A DNA stretch of 64,000 nucleotides from Burhinus oedicnemus (taxonomy: Eukaryota > Chordata > Aves > Charadriiformes > Burhinidae). Made by a program: the position numbers and the translations under genes. Numbering within the stretch: the stretch's first letter is position 1; each line of letters starts with the position of its first letter. Below are positions 1 to 11,800 of this stretch, piece after piece. Where the stretch lies: assembly GCA_008921705.1 (NCBI GenBank), contig VFFE01007601.1, positions 132,109-196,108 on the forward strand, read 5' to 3'. The notes under the pieces are model-generated. The model was not told the DNA's origin, did not search any database, and worked only from the letters and a program-made list of their open reading frames with translations.

Positions 1-452
1 ACAGTCTAGACAAGATGGCCCAGCACCCTGTCCAGCTGAATCTCTAAAGTGTCCAGTGTTGGGGAATCCATCACTTCCCTGAGGAGATTATTCCAATGGC
101 CGATTGTTCTCAGAGTGAAAAATTTTCGTCGTGTCCAGTTGGAATCTCCCCTGGAGTAACTTGTACCCGTTACCCCTTGTCTTCTCCATGTGACTCCTTG
201 TGAAAAGGGAGTCTCCATCTTCTTTGTAGCCACCCTTTAAATACTGGAATGATGATAAGGTCTCCCCTAAGCCTCATTTTCTCAAGGCTGAACAAACCCT
301 GTTCTCTCAACCTTTCCTCATATGGCAGGCTTCCCAGTCCTTTAATCACCTTGGTGGCCCTTCTCTGGACCCTCTCTAGCCTGTCCACATCTTTTTTTAT
401 ATAGCAGGGACCAAAACTGAAGGCAGTATCACATCTCAGTTTGGGCCTCATG
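1..452 (-). mobile_element. CR1 LINE fragment, 3' part of ORF2 (runs off the window)
   Basis: Non-LTR retrotransposon of the CR1 clade in antisense orientation, so the element reads right to left. Minus-strand translation gives the conserved end of the CR1 reverse-transcriptase ORF: VQRRATKVIKGLGSLPYEER near 310-370, LRGDLIIIPVFKG near 235-275, RKFFTLRTIGHWNNLLREV near 70-130, and DRVLGHLV just before a stop codon at 6-8. These blocks lie in three different frames, so there are at least two frameshifts, near 235 and near 125, and the copy is dead. The 3' UTR and octamer tail would lie left of base 1. The body stops abruptly near 452, as expected for a 5'-truncated insertion. The family call comes from my recall of CR1 C-terminal sequence. 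The subfamily is not assigned. Confidence 0.93.
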
Positions 453-939
453 CTTAGGACTATTACAGCACTGGTGGGACTGGCTCTACTATATGTAGTC
501 CTGGATGTTGGACTGGTGAGTTTATAAAGGCAGCCCTGCTGAAAATAATAGCACTGGTTTTCACTTTCCCTGAAGTGAGAGAGGATTTGTTGTTGAAAAA
601 TCTCAAAACACTGCTGTGTTTGGAAGTGGTCAGATTTAACAAAGAAATGGCTAAATACGAGTAAAATTCACCCCTCCAAATCTTCATTATACCTTCATAT
701 CTACTGAACCACTGAATTATGTACTAGACTGTGGGTTTTTTTCTCTTTCTGGAGAAGAGGAAAGTATAGTTACTTTCAGTTAATAATACTTTCAGTAATA
801 CAGATGTATTTCCATGTAGGATTGCAGCCTGCAATTCATTATGCACCTGAGAAAGTATTTATATTTATATAAGGAAATAAATTAATAAATTATCTACTCT
901 CAACTCCCTTTTCTGAGATCAGATGCATGCCGTGATGTT
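453..939. other. no gene recognised
   Basis: AT-rich single-copy-looking sequence between the CR1 fragment and the coiled-coil remnant. The only longer reading frame (463-687, minus, 74 codons) has no recognisable domain and looks like chance. Confidence 0.6.
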
Positions 940-1440
940 GAGTCTTTTACACAAGCTGAAACGTAGTAAACTAGAACTCATGGAAAAAGAGACCGAATCA
1001 TGGAGCAGCTGAAAGTGGAGCTTAAAGAAACAAAGAGAAAAAAATGAGAGAGTTGCTGTTAGAGAATAGGGATGAAAGGACATGATATTCAGCAGAAATA
1101 TGACATGAACTCAGGTCCTTTGATGAGATAAGTAAATTGGAGATCTTGAAGCCAGCCTAGTTGGCTATGATGGCCCAGTATCACCTGTCAGAAACAGGAA
1201 ATACCGTATTACAGAGGCACCATCCTCCATAGAGAAAGACTCTGCTGGAGGAGGGTGCTCTCAGGCAAGATGACCTCTTTGCAAGGTACTATGAGGAGTA
1301 CACAGGAAAATAGGAAGTCTTCTGCAAAGAGCCCTGTGCCAAAACAGTGTAAGTAAAACTGCAGAAAAGTAAGGCACAACTGGCAGAAAAAAAAACTTCA
1401 TGCAGAGACCAGATGGAAAATGTACTTTAGTCAGTTGTAC
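940..1440 (+). pseudogene. possible decayed coiled-coil retrocopy
   Basis: Plus-strand translation in shifting frames gives charged helical stretches: KLKRSKLELMEKETE (about 952-1000), MEQLKVELKETKRKK (1000-1044), ELRSFDEISKLEIL (about 1107-1148), and LLEEGALRQDDLFARYYEEY (about 1242-1300). In-frame stops interrupt them, for example after TESWSS, after ETKRKK and after YYEEYTGK. The pattern of E/K/L-rich segments that resume in another frame after each break is what an old processed pseudogene of a coiled-coil protein would look like. I do not recognise a parent gene. Purine-rich DNA can also yield such strings by chance, and no flanking poly(A) tail or target duplication is evident, so the call is weak. 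Confidence 0.3.
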
Positions 1441-2889
1441 TAATACAGTAATGCATCTCATATTACTTCTCTCGTATTACGTGATCATTCATAGGTTGGG
1501 TTTCCATTTCCAGCATGCCTGGGCTCACGCCACCTGCATTTGAGGATCCGAGATACGTAAAACAGGGTGTATATACCCCAGAGAGAATATGCCTTTAGTT
1601 GTTTTTTTTTTTATGTCGTGGAGAAAACTTTATCTATGAAAAAATTGTTTTTGAAGTCATTCTATTCAGCTTCTACCTGTATGGTAAATGAAAACATTAC
1701 ATGTTTTAAGAAGAGGGATGCAAATCAAGTAATTGAAATAAATAGGGCTAAATTCCTACCTATGACAAAATTCAGCAAGTAAAGATCTGAAAATGTTTGT
1801 CATGGGAATTGCAGTAAGTGGCGTGTTAATTTTCTACTTATCAAATGCATGTAATTAACATTTAACGATTTTAATAATTTTAGAGTGTATAGTGTTTTAA
1901 AAATATAATAAGACTTTTTCTGGCATGAAATTTGAACATGCACAATTTTGACCTTTTTAAGCTGCAGACAACCAAGTTATGAAAAGCCAGCTTAGTCAGT
2001 TAAAAGGTTACTGGAGTAGGAACCATATTTACAGGCTTCTTCACTTTGTTCCATTCTGTTCTGCACGTCCCAAGTATAGTGTTCAACACATATTTCTCTT
2101 CCAACATTGCAATAATCAATGAATTTCTTAATGTCTGTGATCAGCCAAACATTACAATAAAGACTGGACAATCTTTTTGCAAAAGGTGATATCTTCCTCC
2201 AAATAGAGGAGATGTGTTACTCGGACATTGATTGCATGCAGAATACTTTTTCAGAATCCATCTGATTTTTTTTTTTTTCTGAAGTAACCTTAAGTTAATA
2301 TGCTTTCTCTTACCAATAGTAGAAAGATGTGGATTCTACATAACAGTGATGTTTGGGAAAAGAGTTTTTTCATTCCTTTTTTTTTTTTTTTTTACAGTAC
2401 TGCATATAATTTCTCATTCCTTTAGAAATCAGAGTTAAAAGATGCACCCATCGACACAACTGATTAAAAGAATTTAAGGCATAGCAAAAAGCTTCGGTGC
2501 TTCTATGAAAAAACAGATGATCTCAGCAGCAAAACCTGCTACATTTATTCATATTTCTGTTTTCCTATTACATTCCTTTCTCCATCACCTTTAAAAAGTA
2601 CTGGAAGAAAGTCCTCTAGCATGTAAAAGCATCATTCCAATTACCTAAGGATTTATAGATTTAAAGTCTGTTAGTGTGAAAAGCAACACTGCTTCGTAAG
2701 TCTTAGCAATCTTTTATAAAAACAACTGGCCACTCTTATAAATAGCTGAAAATTAAGGGCAATATTTCATAAGAAGTCAGGCCTCATGCTCTTCATCTTC
2801 AGGCTGCCTGGGAGGAGATTTAAGGTGGATTCGTCCTGAATGCTGAAGAAGTATCAGAGTGTAGGAGCTGTAGGATTTCCAATGCCTTG
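1441..2889. other. no gene recognised; T-homopolymer runs
   Basis: AT-rich sequence with two poly(T) runs, near 2268-2279 and at 2377-2393 (17 T). A plus-strand frame at 1567-1782 has no recognisable motif. Confidence 0.5.
2377..2393. repeat. poly(T) run
   Basis: Seventeen consecutive T on the plus strand. Confidence 0.95.
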
Positions 2890-5565
2890 TTACACTTGTG
2901 GTATTTCCAGTTCTGTGTCTCCTCTCTGACAGGGACAAAAGAAAGTACAGGAACTACCAGAGCAGACTGAGTAAGCTGTCCTGCCTGCACCCTTTTCACA
3001 ACCACCTCCCTCAAAATGAAAGCCTTGTGATAATATCTGTTAGAGATTAAATCAATGTTTATGTGAAACAAGGAAGTTCCCTACCAATATTCTGCGTAAT
3101 CTTGAGATGCACTTAAATGTCAAATACTTCTGAATTTTGCTGAATCTCTACCCATTGCCTTTGTTGGCCTTGGCAAAGGAAATTAAGCCATTGTTTTTGG
3201 TTTTTAGAGAGTTTTTATGTTAGAGACAAAAGCTTATTTTCTCTGTATCACACCTTATTTAAATTTAACGGGTCCGCATTTGATCAATTTTCTCTGGAGT
3301 GAATGACTGCAAAAGCTCACCCTGTTCATATCACCTTGAATTGCCAACTCTGAATTCTTCAAGAATTTAGCCTTTCTTACATGAAAATATGTGTGTAATG
3401 AATACAACTTGAGAATTGCATATATAAACAACCCCCTAGGTAGTGAATAACACTAGAATCTTTCAGCTAACAAAATTGTCCAAGATCTATAAAAATTGTG
3501 ATTGTTTACATATTACCTCCCCAGACCTTATTAACAGTTCCCGTAATGATTATAGATAAAATCTTATACTTACCTGAAAATTTAGACCTACATTGGGCAA
3601 GTTAAGTGTTCCACTAAACTGGGCTGCAAAAAGAACACTTATCTTGAACTGGTATGTATTGTGTGTATGCCCACCCATTTATAAATGTGGTGTAATCATA
3701 GCATACTGACAATTCCCTTTAAAATACTATTAGCAGCCAGAATGCTACATTTGCTGCTCTTCAAATTACTACTATTACATTGCATCTATTATGTTGCAGC
3801 TCTACCACATTTCATGGGTAGTTTCCAGCTTCCCTATTTAGTATTAGAATTGAGGCATACTTAAACTGAAAATTCAGGTTCTGTTAACATCCGGATGAAT
3901 TTCTGCAGAGTGGAATAGCTATGCCTGGGCAGACTTGTTTTTAGAGTTCCTCCCTTTCCAAGCTTTCCCAGCAATAGAGAAGGCTTCTCTTCCCTTCAGG
4001 AAGTTCAACACGTTGCTCAAATAACCTTCTGACACTGTCAGTGTCAATCACCAGCAGCACCCTGGCAATGCTTTTTATTCTGGAATTTACCGTGCTGTAG
4101 ACCCTCAGCTAGTCTGAACAGAAGGCACAGCAAAGTAAGTAATTACAAGTAAATTGAGCAATAATTTCCAACCAACCATTGTTGCCAGTAGCCAGCAACT
4201 TTTTTGTGGGCTAAATAGCCTGAGGTGAACCTTTAGACAGTTCATTTTCTCACAAACCTGTGATTTACTATAGTTAAGAGTGGTTTGAAATGGATTAATG
4301 GAAAATGGATATAGCAGTTTAACTGCTTTGTTTTCTTCTTCAGTTAGGGAAAAAAAAAAGTTTAACAGTGTGTGACTTCATTAGGGAGGTGCCAGTAGCC
4401 CTGACCCCCCTGAGAATCTATCAGTGTTTCAATATGGCATCCCTACATTTAAGTGTTTATAACATGGGTGCTGGGAGCGAAATCTAGAATTACTAAGCAA
4501 TAAAAAAGTTGAGTTTTAATAAGCAATAAGTCACCATTGAGTGTGCATTAACAAGCGAGGCACAACTTGTAGGCATGTTTTGAGGGGGTGACATCACCCA
4601 AGAAATGTTAAAGAGCAGCCTAATATTTTACCCTCATGGGATAAATCTGCATTACAGTTAATTTCCTAGTTTACATTTTAAAGAATGTAAAACATCTGTA
4701 GATTACGTAATGGATCCTCCCACCACAAAAATGGTTCTAAGTGGGAGGGAAGATGGGAGGAAAATATCGATACTAGGGAAAAGGCAAATTCGTTCTCTCT
4801 ATTTACTGTTGCTCTGATGTGAAACATCAAAGTTCTCTGTATTTAAACATTTTCTGGACCACATAATTGTCTTTCCTCCTCTGAGTTGCAGAGCTGGGCT
4901 GTTTTCCTAGCTGCTTTCTACAGTCACTGTCATTTTAACTTTCACTTTCTATTGAAATATCTAATGGAAAGAAAATATCACATTAATTTGTGAAAATTTA
5001 GGTCTTCACTTCAGCCACATGTTTTTCTCTCGTATTTCCCACCGATCTACTGGGAGGGTCAAAGCCTCAGAAGTACTGACTGACACACGACGCTTTCCAA
5101 GAAGCAAATCCAAGGTCTGTGGGAGAATGAATCTCCTGAAGAGTCCCCTCAGGCGGTTCAGAACAACGTGGGATGAATTTTGGCACCTGCTTATTTATGT
5201 GTGCCCACTGCATACCGTACGCTTTGCATACAAAAGCGCAGTCTCAGGAAGGACAACAAGACTGAGTGCCCGTTTTCTCCTGCCTAATAAGACTGTCTCC
5301 CTGACCACGTTGTGAGCGGTACTAAGCACCAATGACCACCTGCTTCTCAAGAGCTGGGCATTCTTGGTTCCCTAAAACATCGGTGTGCACTGAAGCAGTA
5401 CTGTTTCATCCTTTCCAGGACTCAATTTTTAAGGAATGGGAGTTGGTGAGAACAACTCATGCCAAAAGCATACCAACAACTAGGTCAGGTGTTCACAAAT
5501 CCACTGCTTTCACTCACCTGCTGGCATTGATGCAGATTTAGGTAACAGAACTAGCACCGGACCAA
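2890..5565 (-). other. candidate minus-strand terminal exon chain, unknown gene
   Basis: Three segments read in order on the minus strand: 5565-5518 (48 bp), 3623-3574 (50 bp) and 2925-2890 (coding part of a last exon). The first ends in CAG|GTGAGTG. The second is preceded by TTCTTTTTGCAG and followed by the near-perfect donor CAG|GTAAGTATAAG. The third follows a long pyrimidine-rich acceptor ending CCCTGTCAG. Each of the first two has one open frame only (GPVLVLLPKSASMPA and QFSGTLNLPNVGLNFQ). The split codon between them (G + CC) and the phase-0 join to the third both agree, giving the C-terminus RGDTELEIPQV and a stop at 2890-2892. The peptide matches nothing I know. Because I selected the splice sites by eye, chance agreement is quite possible. 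Confidence 0.22.
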
Positions 5566-5820
5566 CTAAACCAGGTTCGAGAGAGTTAGAGATCATCAAA
5601 CAAACCTCAATACGTGCGTGTGGAAGGTCTGGTCAAGCACCAGCTTCAGCAGGAGATGTGAAAAGAGAGCACTTAAAGGCAGAAGGCAGGAAACTACTTT
5701 TCCCTGGTTCCTCACTTGTGCACCACACACTGCTTGGGTCTGAGGGTAGTAGGGTCCCATAGATAGCCATACAATGACTGCAAAATTGGTCATCCCGTTA
5801 AAAGTGAGCTTTTCCGTCTT

Positions 5821-5870
5821 CTCCTCTCCTCTCCTCTCCTCTCCTCTCCTCTCCTCTCCTCTCCTCTCCT
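5821..5870. repeat. (CTCCT)n pentanucleotide microsatellite
   Basis: Ten uninterrupted CTCCT units on the plus strand (AGGAG on the minus). Its translation produces the artefactual EERRGEERRGEE run inside a 142-codon minus-strand frame at 5596-6024. Confidence 0.97.
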
Positions 5871-8800
5871 CAGCTAGCTTCCTTCTTCTCTCACAGGAAC
5901 AAGGCCTTCCCAAGTGACAAGCACCTTCATTCCCCATACAAAAATTGTAAAAGCGTTTCATTCTAAAGAGGCTTATTTTAGACTGCAGAAACAACTGGAA
6001 TGAAAAACAGCAAAAAGACACCATGGGAACAAAATGTCCCCTAGGTTTGCACTCAAAGTTTTCTTAGGCTGTCAATCACCAGTCTAGAGAAAATAAAGCC
6101 GTCATAGTTTCATAGCTGTCTGCGACTGTCATAATCCTGATTTGTGAATAGGTATTCAAACAAGTCTGCAATGATGCTATAGAGTTCACTTCCATGTGTA
6201 ATCCAAATAAGATCCTGAGCATATTGGAGGGTAAAAGACCTCTTAAGTCACCCTACTGCAAACATTTCACCTGCCACACTTTGTTTTCTTAGTAAGTCAC
6301 TAAGGGACATGAAAGTATTTTAGACTTGATTATGAAGAACTGTGTTTTGCAGAAGAAAAAAGATCATGTGTCTCACACTTTAAATAACTACAACATACAG
6401 TAAAGCACATTATGTAAGAAAGGTAATATTCAGTAAAAAACAGGATACAAATTAATTTCATAGAATGCCTCTGTACTAAACCAGCTTTCTTTATAACAAA
6501 AACAAGAAAAAGGAAATAGTTACTATTCTTTCAGGCATTGCTAAAAAAAGACAATACCTAGTATTTACGTAGCTAAATGAAGGTTAGAAAAGGATTTGGT
6601 TGAATGTGGTTCCCTCCTTTTGTCTGGATTTACCTTCTGAAGATAAGGTCTCTTGAAGAGACACGTCATTCTCTTGTATGTAGTAAACCTCAAGTATTTT
6701 GCAAAAATGGCAAGGCCGTGTCTCCTGTTACTCCTTATTCAACTAGATACTGCTTTTCTAGGGGGAAACTGAGAACCGTACTTCATCTGTAGAAGAAAAA
6801 AATGTTAACCTGTTAACCTCTTATTGTTGTGGGAATAATCATACATTGTCTTTTAGCCTGGTTTTGCTCATAGCTTCCACTTTTAGCTGCCAAAAGTCAA
6901 CATGATGAACATATTACTGGTCCAGTTTCTATCATATATCCCCTACCCATCTGTACAAAACCAGTCAATGTTAACCAATTTGATTCTGACTAAGATGCAT
7001 GGCATCATTTCTATTCAGTGTCTGTTACAGACCTTATCAACATACGTCTGAATTTGTTGCAGTAGGTGTGTTAAGTAATGTGACTAATATCTGCCATATA
7101 TAGTTTGTTCTTTATCTGGGCCCCCAAGGGGAAAACTGGGTGCACAATGTAGCATTTTCTTTTCAAAGGATTTTATTTTCAGATGTGTTTGTTTTTGTCT
7201 TGTGCTATTTAAGTGTGACTATTATTATGTACTTACGTTAAAGAAGATGGGATCGAAAAATAACTCCTAAGATCTATTGGGTTTAATTTTTTTCTTGAAT
7301 TCCCAATTTTTACATGATAGGCTTCAAGAAAAATAATTCCCCCTGTTTATTTTCAGACAATTGCTAAGATACTGAATGTCTTACCTAGTTATTTCTTTAA
7401 ATTAAATCTGTTTTGGTAGAACATGCGTTTTATAAAACTCTCAAACAATGAACATCTACATCATATTTAAAACTATGGTGGAGTTTTTTGAATCTCACTT
7501 GTGGGAACTGACCTCTAGATTTTTATGTTTGTAAAGGAAGAGAGATGATTGATTTAGCCCATGTGATTACAGAGAAAGCCCAGATGCCTAACTCTTCCTC
7601 AATTACAGTTAGAATGATTTAGCTGACACTGTAAGCGTAAACATCTGCTGTACATTCGGACCCTAAAATCAGCATTAATCCTGAATGTTAGAGGCTGGAA
7701 TTGCACAACAGAAGAAATGTTTTCCCAGTTGCCACACGACGGCAGGGTGGATGGCAGGTAGTAGAAATGAGGGAATTACGAATGGTCTCACCAGGGCACG
7801 TGGGATATCCAGAACATTTGGTTATAGAGGGAACTCTCATGGTGAATAAGGCCAGCATGGACTGTTTAACAACTCCAGATTCATTGCATGTTTGTGAAGG
7901 AATTAAAAAGATGTTTTTAACAATGCTTTGGTCATAGTTATTAGGACTATTTGACCACTTGTGAAGAGTACAAGGTGAAGAGCACAATACTGCTGTGATG
8001 CTTAAAAACAACTAATGGAAAACATGCCATTTTCTTCACAGTAAACAGAAGACCTTTTCTGAAGTTATGGGTAAATCCTGTTATTTCCTTTTAGCTTTAA
8101 AGAAATGATAAAGCAGTAGGGCAATTAGTGTTTCCAGTTTTCCTATTTTATTTTGTCACATACCTTTGTATATAACATATAATGCTTATAATGAAGTATA
8201 AAAATAGAGTCATAATTTTTTGGGGGTAAAGATTGCTGACTGAATTATACTTTGTGGCAAGCAGTGGTATGTTTAGAAGCTGTGCTGTGCAGTACAGTGA
8301 TCAAGAGTGCAGAAGCACTTTCCATGTCAGAATCTGAAAGCACATCTTAGTAAAAGTTTTCTTTTTAAAACATTAATACATTATTATGGTGTCTGTAGTA
8401 TTTACACATGACCCTTGTCATTCTTCACAAATGAATCACGGTTTCCCATATATTGCAATATACCTGAGCCACATGACTCTGACAAAACTGCACATATCAC
8501 AAGTGATACACTTGTATCATTTTAGAAAGAAAGAATGATGAAGGTTTTTTTACAGTAGCAATTAGAAACATTGTTTAAAATTATTTTCCTAGCATTTGCA
8601 AAAATTATTTTGAAACAGAATTTACATCATACATAAATGATTAAGTTATATATAACTGTCTTGACTGACACTATTTTGAAACTGAAAGGTACTGTTCATT
8701 TTGTGCCACATGATCCTAATTAATAACCCAGGTGAAAGCGCTGTTCAGTGCAAACAACATTTTCAGTGGAAATGTGCTGGGTTCCAATTGAAAGAGGTTT

Positions 8801-11800
8801 TGAAGTACCTCCTGTTTATATGAAAACACATGAAATTTGCATTTGGATCTAATCTGTTGTGGCTCAGACACATCTGTATTACAAATGCAGATGCTTTTCT
8901 GTTATTGGAACGCTGGCAGTACAATGCTAACCTACTGACTGAAGTGAGGGCAGCAAATCTCATGCTGAGACTGATACAAACGATGTAATGAGTTTTTAAC
9001 AGGTCTCTGCATGTGGAAAACATTTAGTGTATCTGTGATTTTTTTATTTTTTAGTTCTTTCCATTTTTATGGTAGGTTTGGGTTTTTTTAACAATGTTAT
9101 TTAACATTACCCTTGAGGAAGGCTAAGTTTTACAGTTAGATACTGTACAGATGGGAAATGGAGGAAAGGACTGATTACACAAACTTGCTAAAGGTCGCCA
9201 ACCCACTGACAGAGCAGGGAGTAACATTCCAGTTGCCTCTAATTCTGTGTACTATTTCTTACATTAACAGTATGACTACATTTATCTTGTTGAGTAATGG
9301 ATGAGTAAATACAGGAACTAACAGTGCAGACTGATGAGCACTCTCACCTCATAAAGTCAACTGAGCAACTTAGGCCAGAAAAATCAGCTTTGAGGGGAGA
9401 TATTTTGAAAAGAAGTGTCACATTAGATCAGAAACCCTATAAAGATTTTATTTCCAAAAGGCACCTTGGTGGCTTAAGAGTACAGTTACTAAATCTGCCC
9501 TGTGCTTGTTGACCATTTGGTTTTTCCTTACGGATATGTACTTAAGTAAATCCAGCACATACAGGTAACACGTTGGTGAGTATATGAGAGGCTCCGTTTG
9601 TCTCTGATCTGCAGAGAGAATAAAGACCCTGGCTGGTACAACAGTGATTCTTTAGCTAAAGATGATCCGCTCCCTACCCCTGCCCCCAGTTTCTCCCTCC
9701 CTATCTGGAATCCACTGGATGAATCCCTGGAATATCAGTAGGCATCGTGCATTGACAGGAACTGTGAGGACACATCTAAAGAAGAGGGCGGACATTGCCA
9801 GCTCTGCCTATCAGATGATCTGTTCTGTGTTTAGTATCGACACATTCATCTTTCATGAAGCTAACTGCATTTGTACAAAAATGTGAATGAGAATAGAGAT
9901 AAAAACTGCCTTCTCAGGACTTCCCTTCAAGGGGAAACACAGCAGAGGTTATCCTAGTGTCTGTTTCAGAATAATTAGATTCTGTAAAAAATCATAAAGC
10001 TAAACCAAAAGAGATTCTAAGTTTGAAAACAATCACCAAACAAAAACTCCTTAAGTTAAAAAATCTCTAAGTAAAACTAATCTTCCCATCTGGATGCACA
10101 GTAATCCAAGAGAAGGATAACAATGTTATTGTGTGGGTTTTTCAATGTTTTTCTTGTGTTCACTGTGGTATTTCACAACTGACTGGGGCCTCCTTTGTCA
10201 GTACATTGGGAAACATCCATTGCAATATTAGATTCTATAAATGAAAAAAAATACCTTGCCAGAAATCTAACTCCTGTAATATAAGAAGTTGGCTCTTTGA
10301 GTACCTCAGTTTCCAGCCATTGCTAAATTAATCTGCAGATGACAGACAGCCCTATTTGGCCATTGGGGATCATGCTCCAGCTGAACTAGGAGGTCTTCTG
10401 ACACTGGGCTAGTACTGCCTAGAAGTTCCAGCTTTCATAGCCAGTAATTGCTCCAGGGACTGCTGTAGACAGCACTCAGTATCTCCCATGTGCAGATAAA
10501 TCTGGTGGCAGCCATCAGCCCAGATCACAAGCAACCATGCCTTTCCATGCCTCGACCCTGCCTTTCTGAAGAGCAGAAAGGCAGCTCTCCTCTCCATGCC
10601 TAACTCTTAAACCACGATCATTGAATAAAACTAGTGTCTTCTACTGTTTTAACCACATACAAGTTAAATAACAGGTCCTGTTCCTCACTGAATGTCCACC
10701 AAAAATCGAAGCCATCACACATCAGTGGCATTCTGGACATGACTGTGATGACGCAAGTCCTCATTCAAGGCTGCCTGTTCACCTCTACTAGGCACTAGCT
10801 GTTTAGCTACAACTGAACTGCTCTGGTGGTGCTCACTAATAACAGCATCTTTAAATACGGCATGGGCCAGCCTGGCTAGTGTTTTGAGGTATATTGGTTT
10901 TCCCACAGTTATATTGCTTTTATGAGTGAAAGCTCTGTCCTAAGTCCACCTCCCTTCTCAACATGGAGATTTGACATTGCTTGATCACACATTTATTTTT
11001 ATCTGGAGGCTATATAGAAGGGATTAAAAAAGCCTATTGTGATAACACAGAAGCCTGGAAAAAGATTAACATGGAAAGGACATTAATCCAGTATCAAAAA
11101 GTGTTTAGGCTGTGATATCTTTGGAAGCTTACGTATGTCACCTTACAATGGTGTGATAACTATGAAGGGTCTGACTGGAACCAAACAAAGATGAAATTCA
11201 ATGTCATCCTGCTTATCCTTTACACGTTATATCACACCAAAGCAGGGAATTTCAAACCAGTAAATCGCTATAATCCCAATGGGAAATTGAGGATGGAGAA
11301 TTTCCTGTCCTTTGATATTTAAAATCAGAAATGCTGCTGTTTTCTTTCAACTTTTATTGGTTTTGCATAATACTTGAAACAATACATAAAATAAATATTT
11401 TACAGTTTTGTTCCTGAACATTTCCACAAAACAAACACAAAATACCGCAACCTTGTCTACTCTATTGACCTTCACCACAAGTGTCCAGGACATGAATTTC
11501 TCCACCCACCAGCGAGCTACATAAAGAATTAAAATGGTATTTTTAAAGGGAAAATCAGGAGTGTGCAGGAACTACTTGAGAACCCATAAGAAGAGATAAT
11601 GGGGAAAGTATGCTGTTAGGAGGTTTTCCAACAATCTTTACCAAAAACACAGGACACAGTGAAAACTCAAGGCTTCTTTTATAAAGAAGAACAGTTATTA
11701 AAAAGTTGTCAGCCCTCTGTAGCTAGACCAGGCACAGTGCAGTAGTCACAAAAGTATATCTCTGAAGCTTTTTCTAACTGTCTTTGAAAATTTTGTCTGA

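Noticed and set aside
2820..3071. 83-codon minus-strand frame ending ...SAFRTNPP
   Set aside because: No family match. A better acceptor within it (at 2926) would use another frame, and no upstream exon fits this frame.
3568..3578. ATACTTACCTG, identical to the 5' end of U1 snRNA
   Set aside because: The sequence after these 11 bases does not continue as U1. The match is better explained as a minus-strand splice-donor consensus, which is complementary to U1.
5574..5581. GGTTCGAG resembling a tRNA B box
   Set aside because: No matching A box, acceptor stem or anticodon arm around it; not a tRNA gene.
5596..6024. 142-codon minus-strand open frame with EERRGEERRGEE
   Set aside because: Its length is inflated by the CTCCT microsatellite, a multiple-of-five repeat that stays open in this frame; no domain otherwise.
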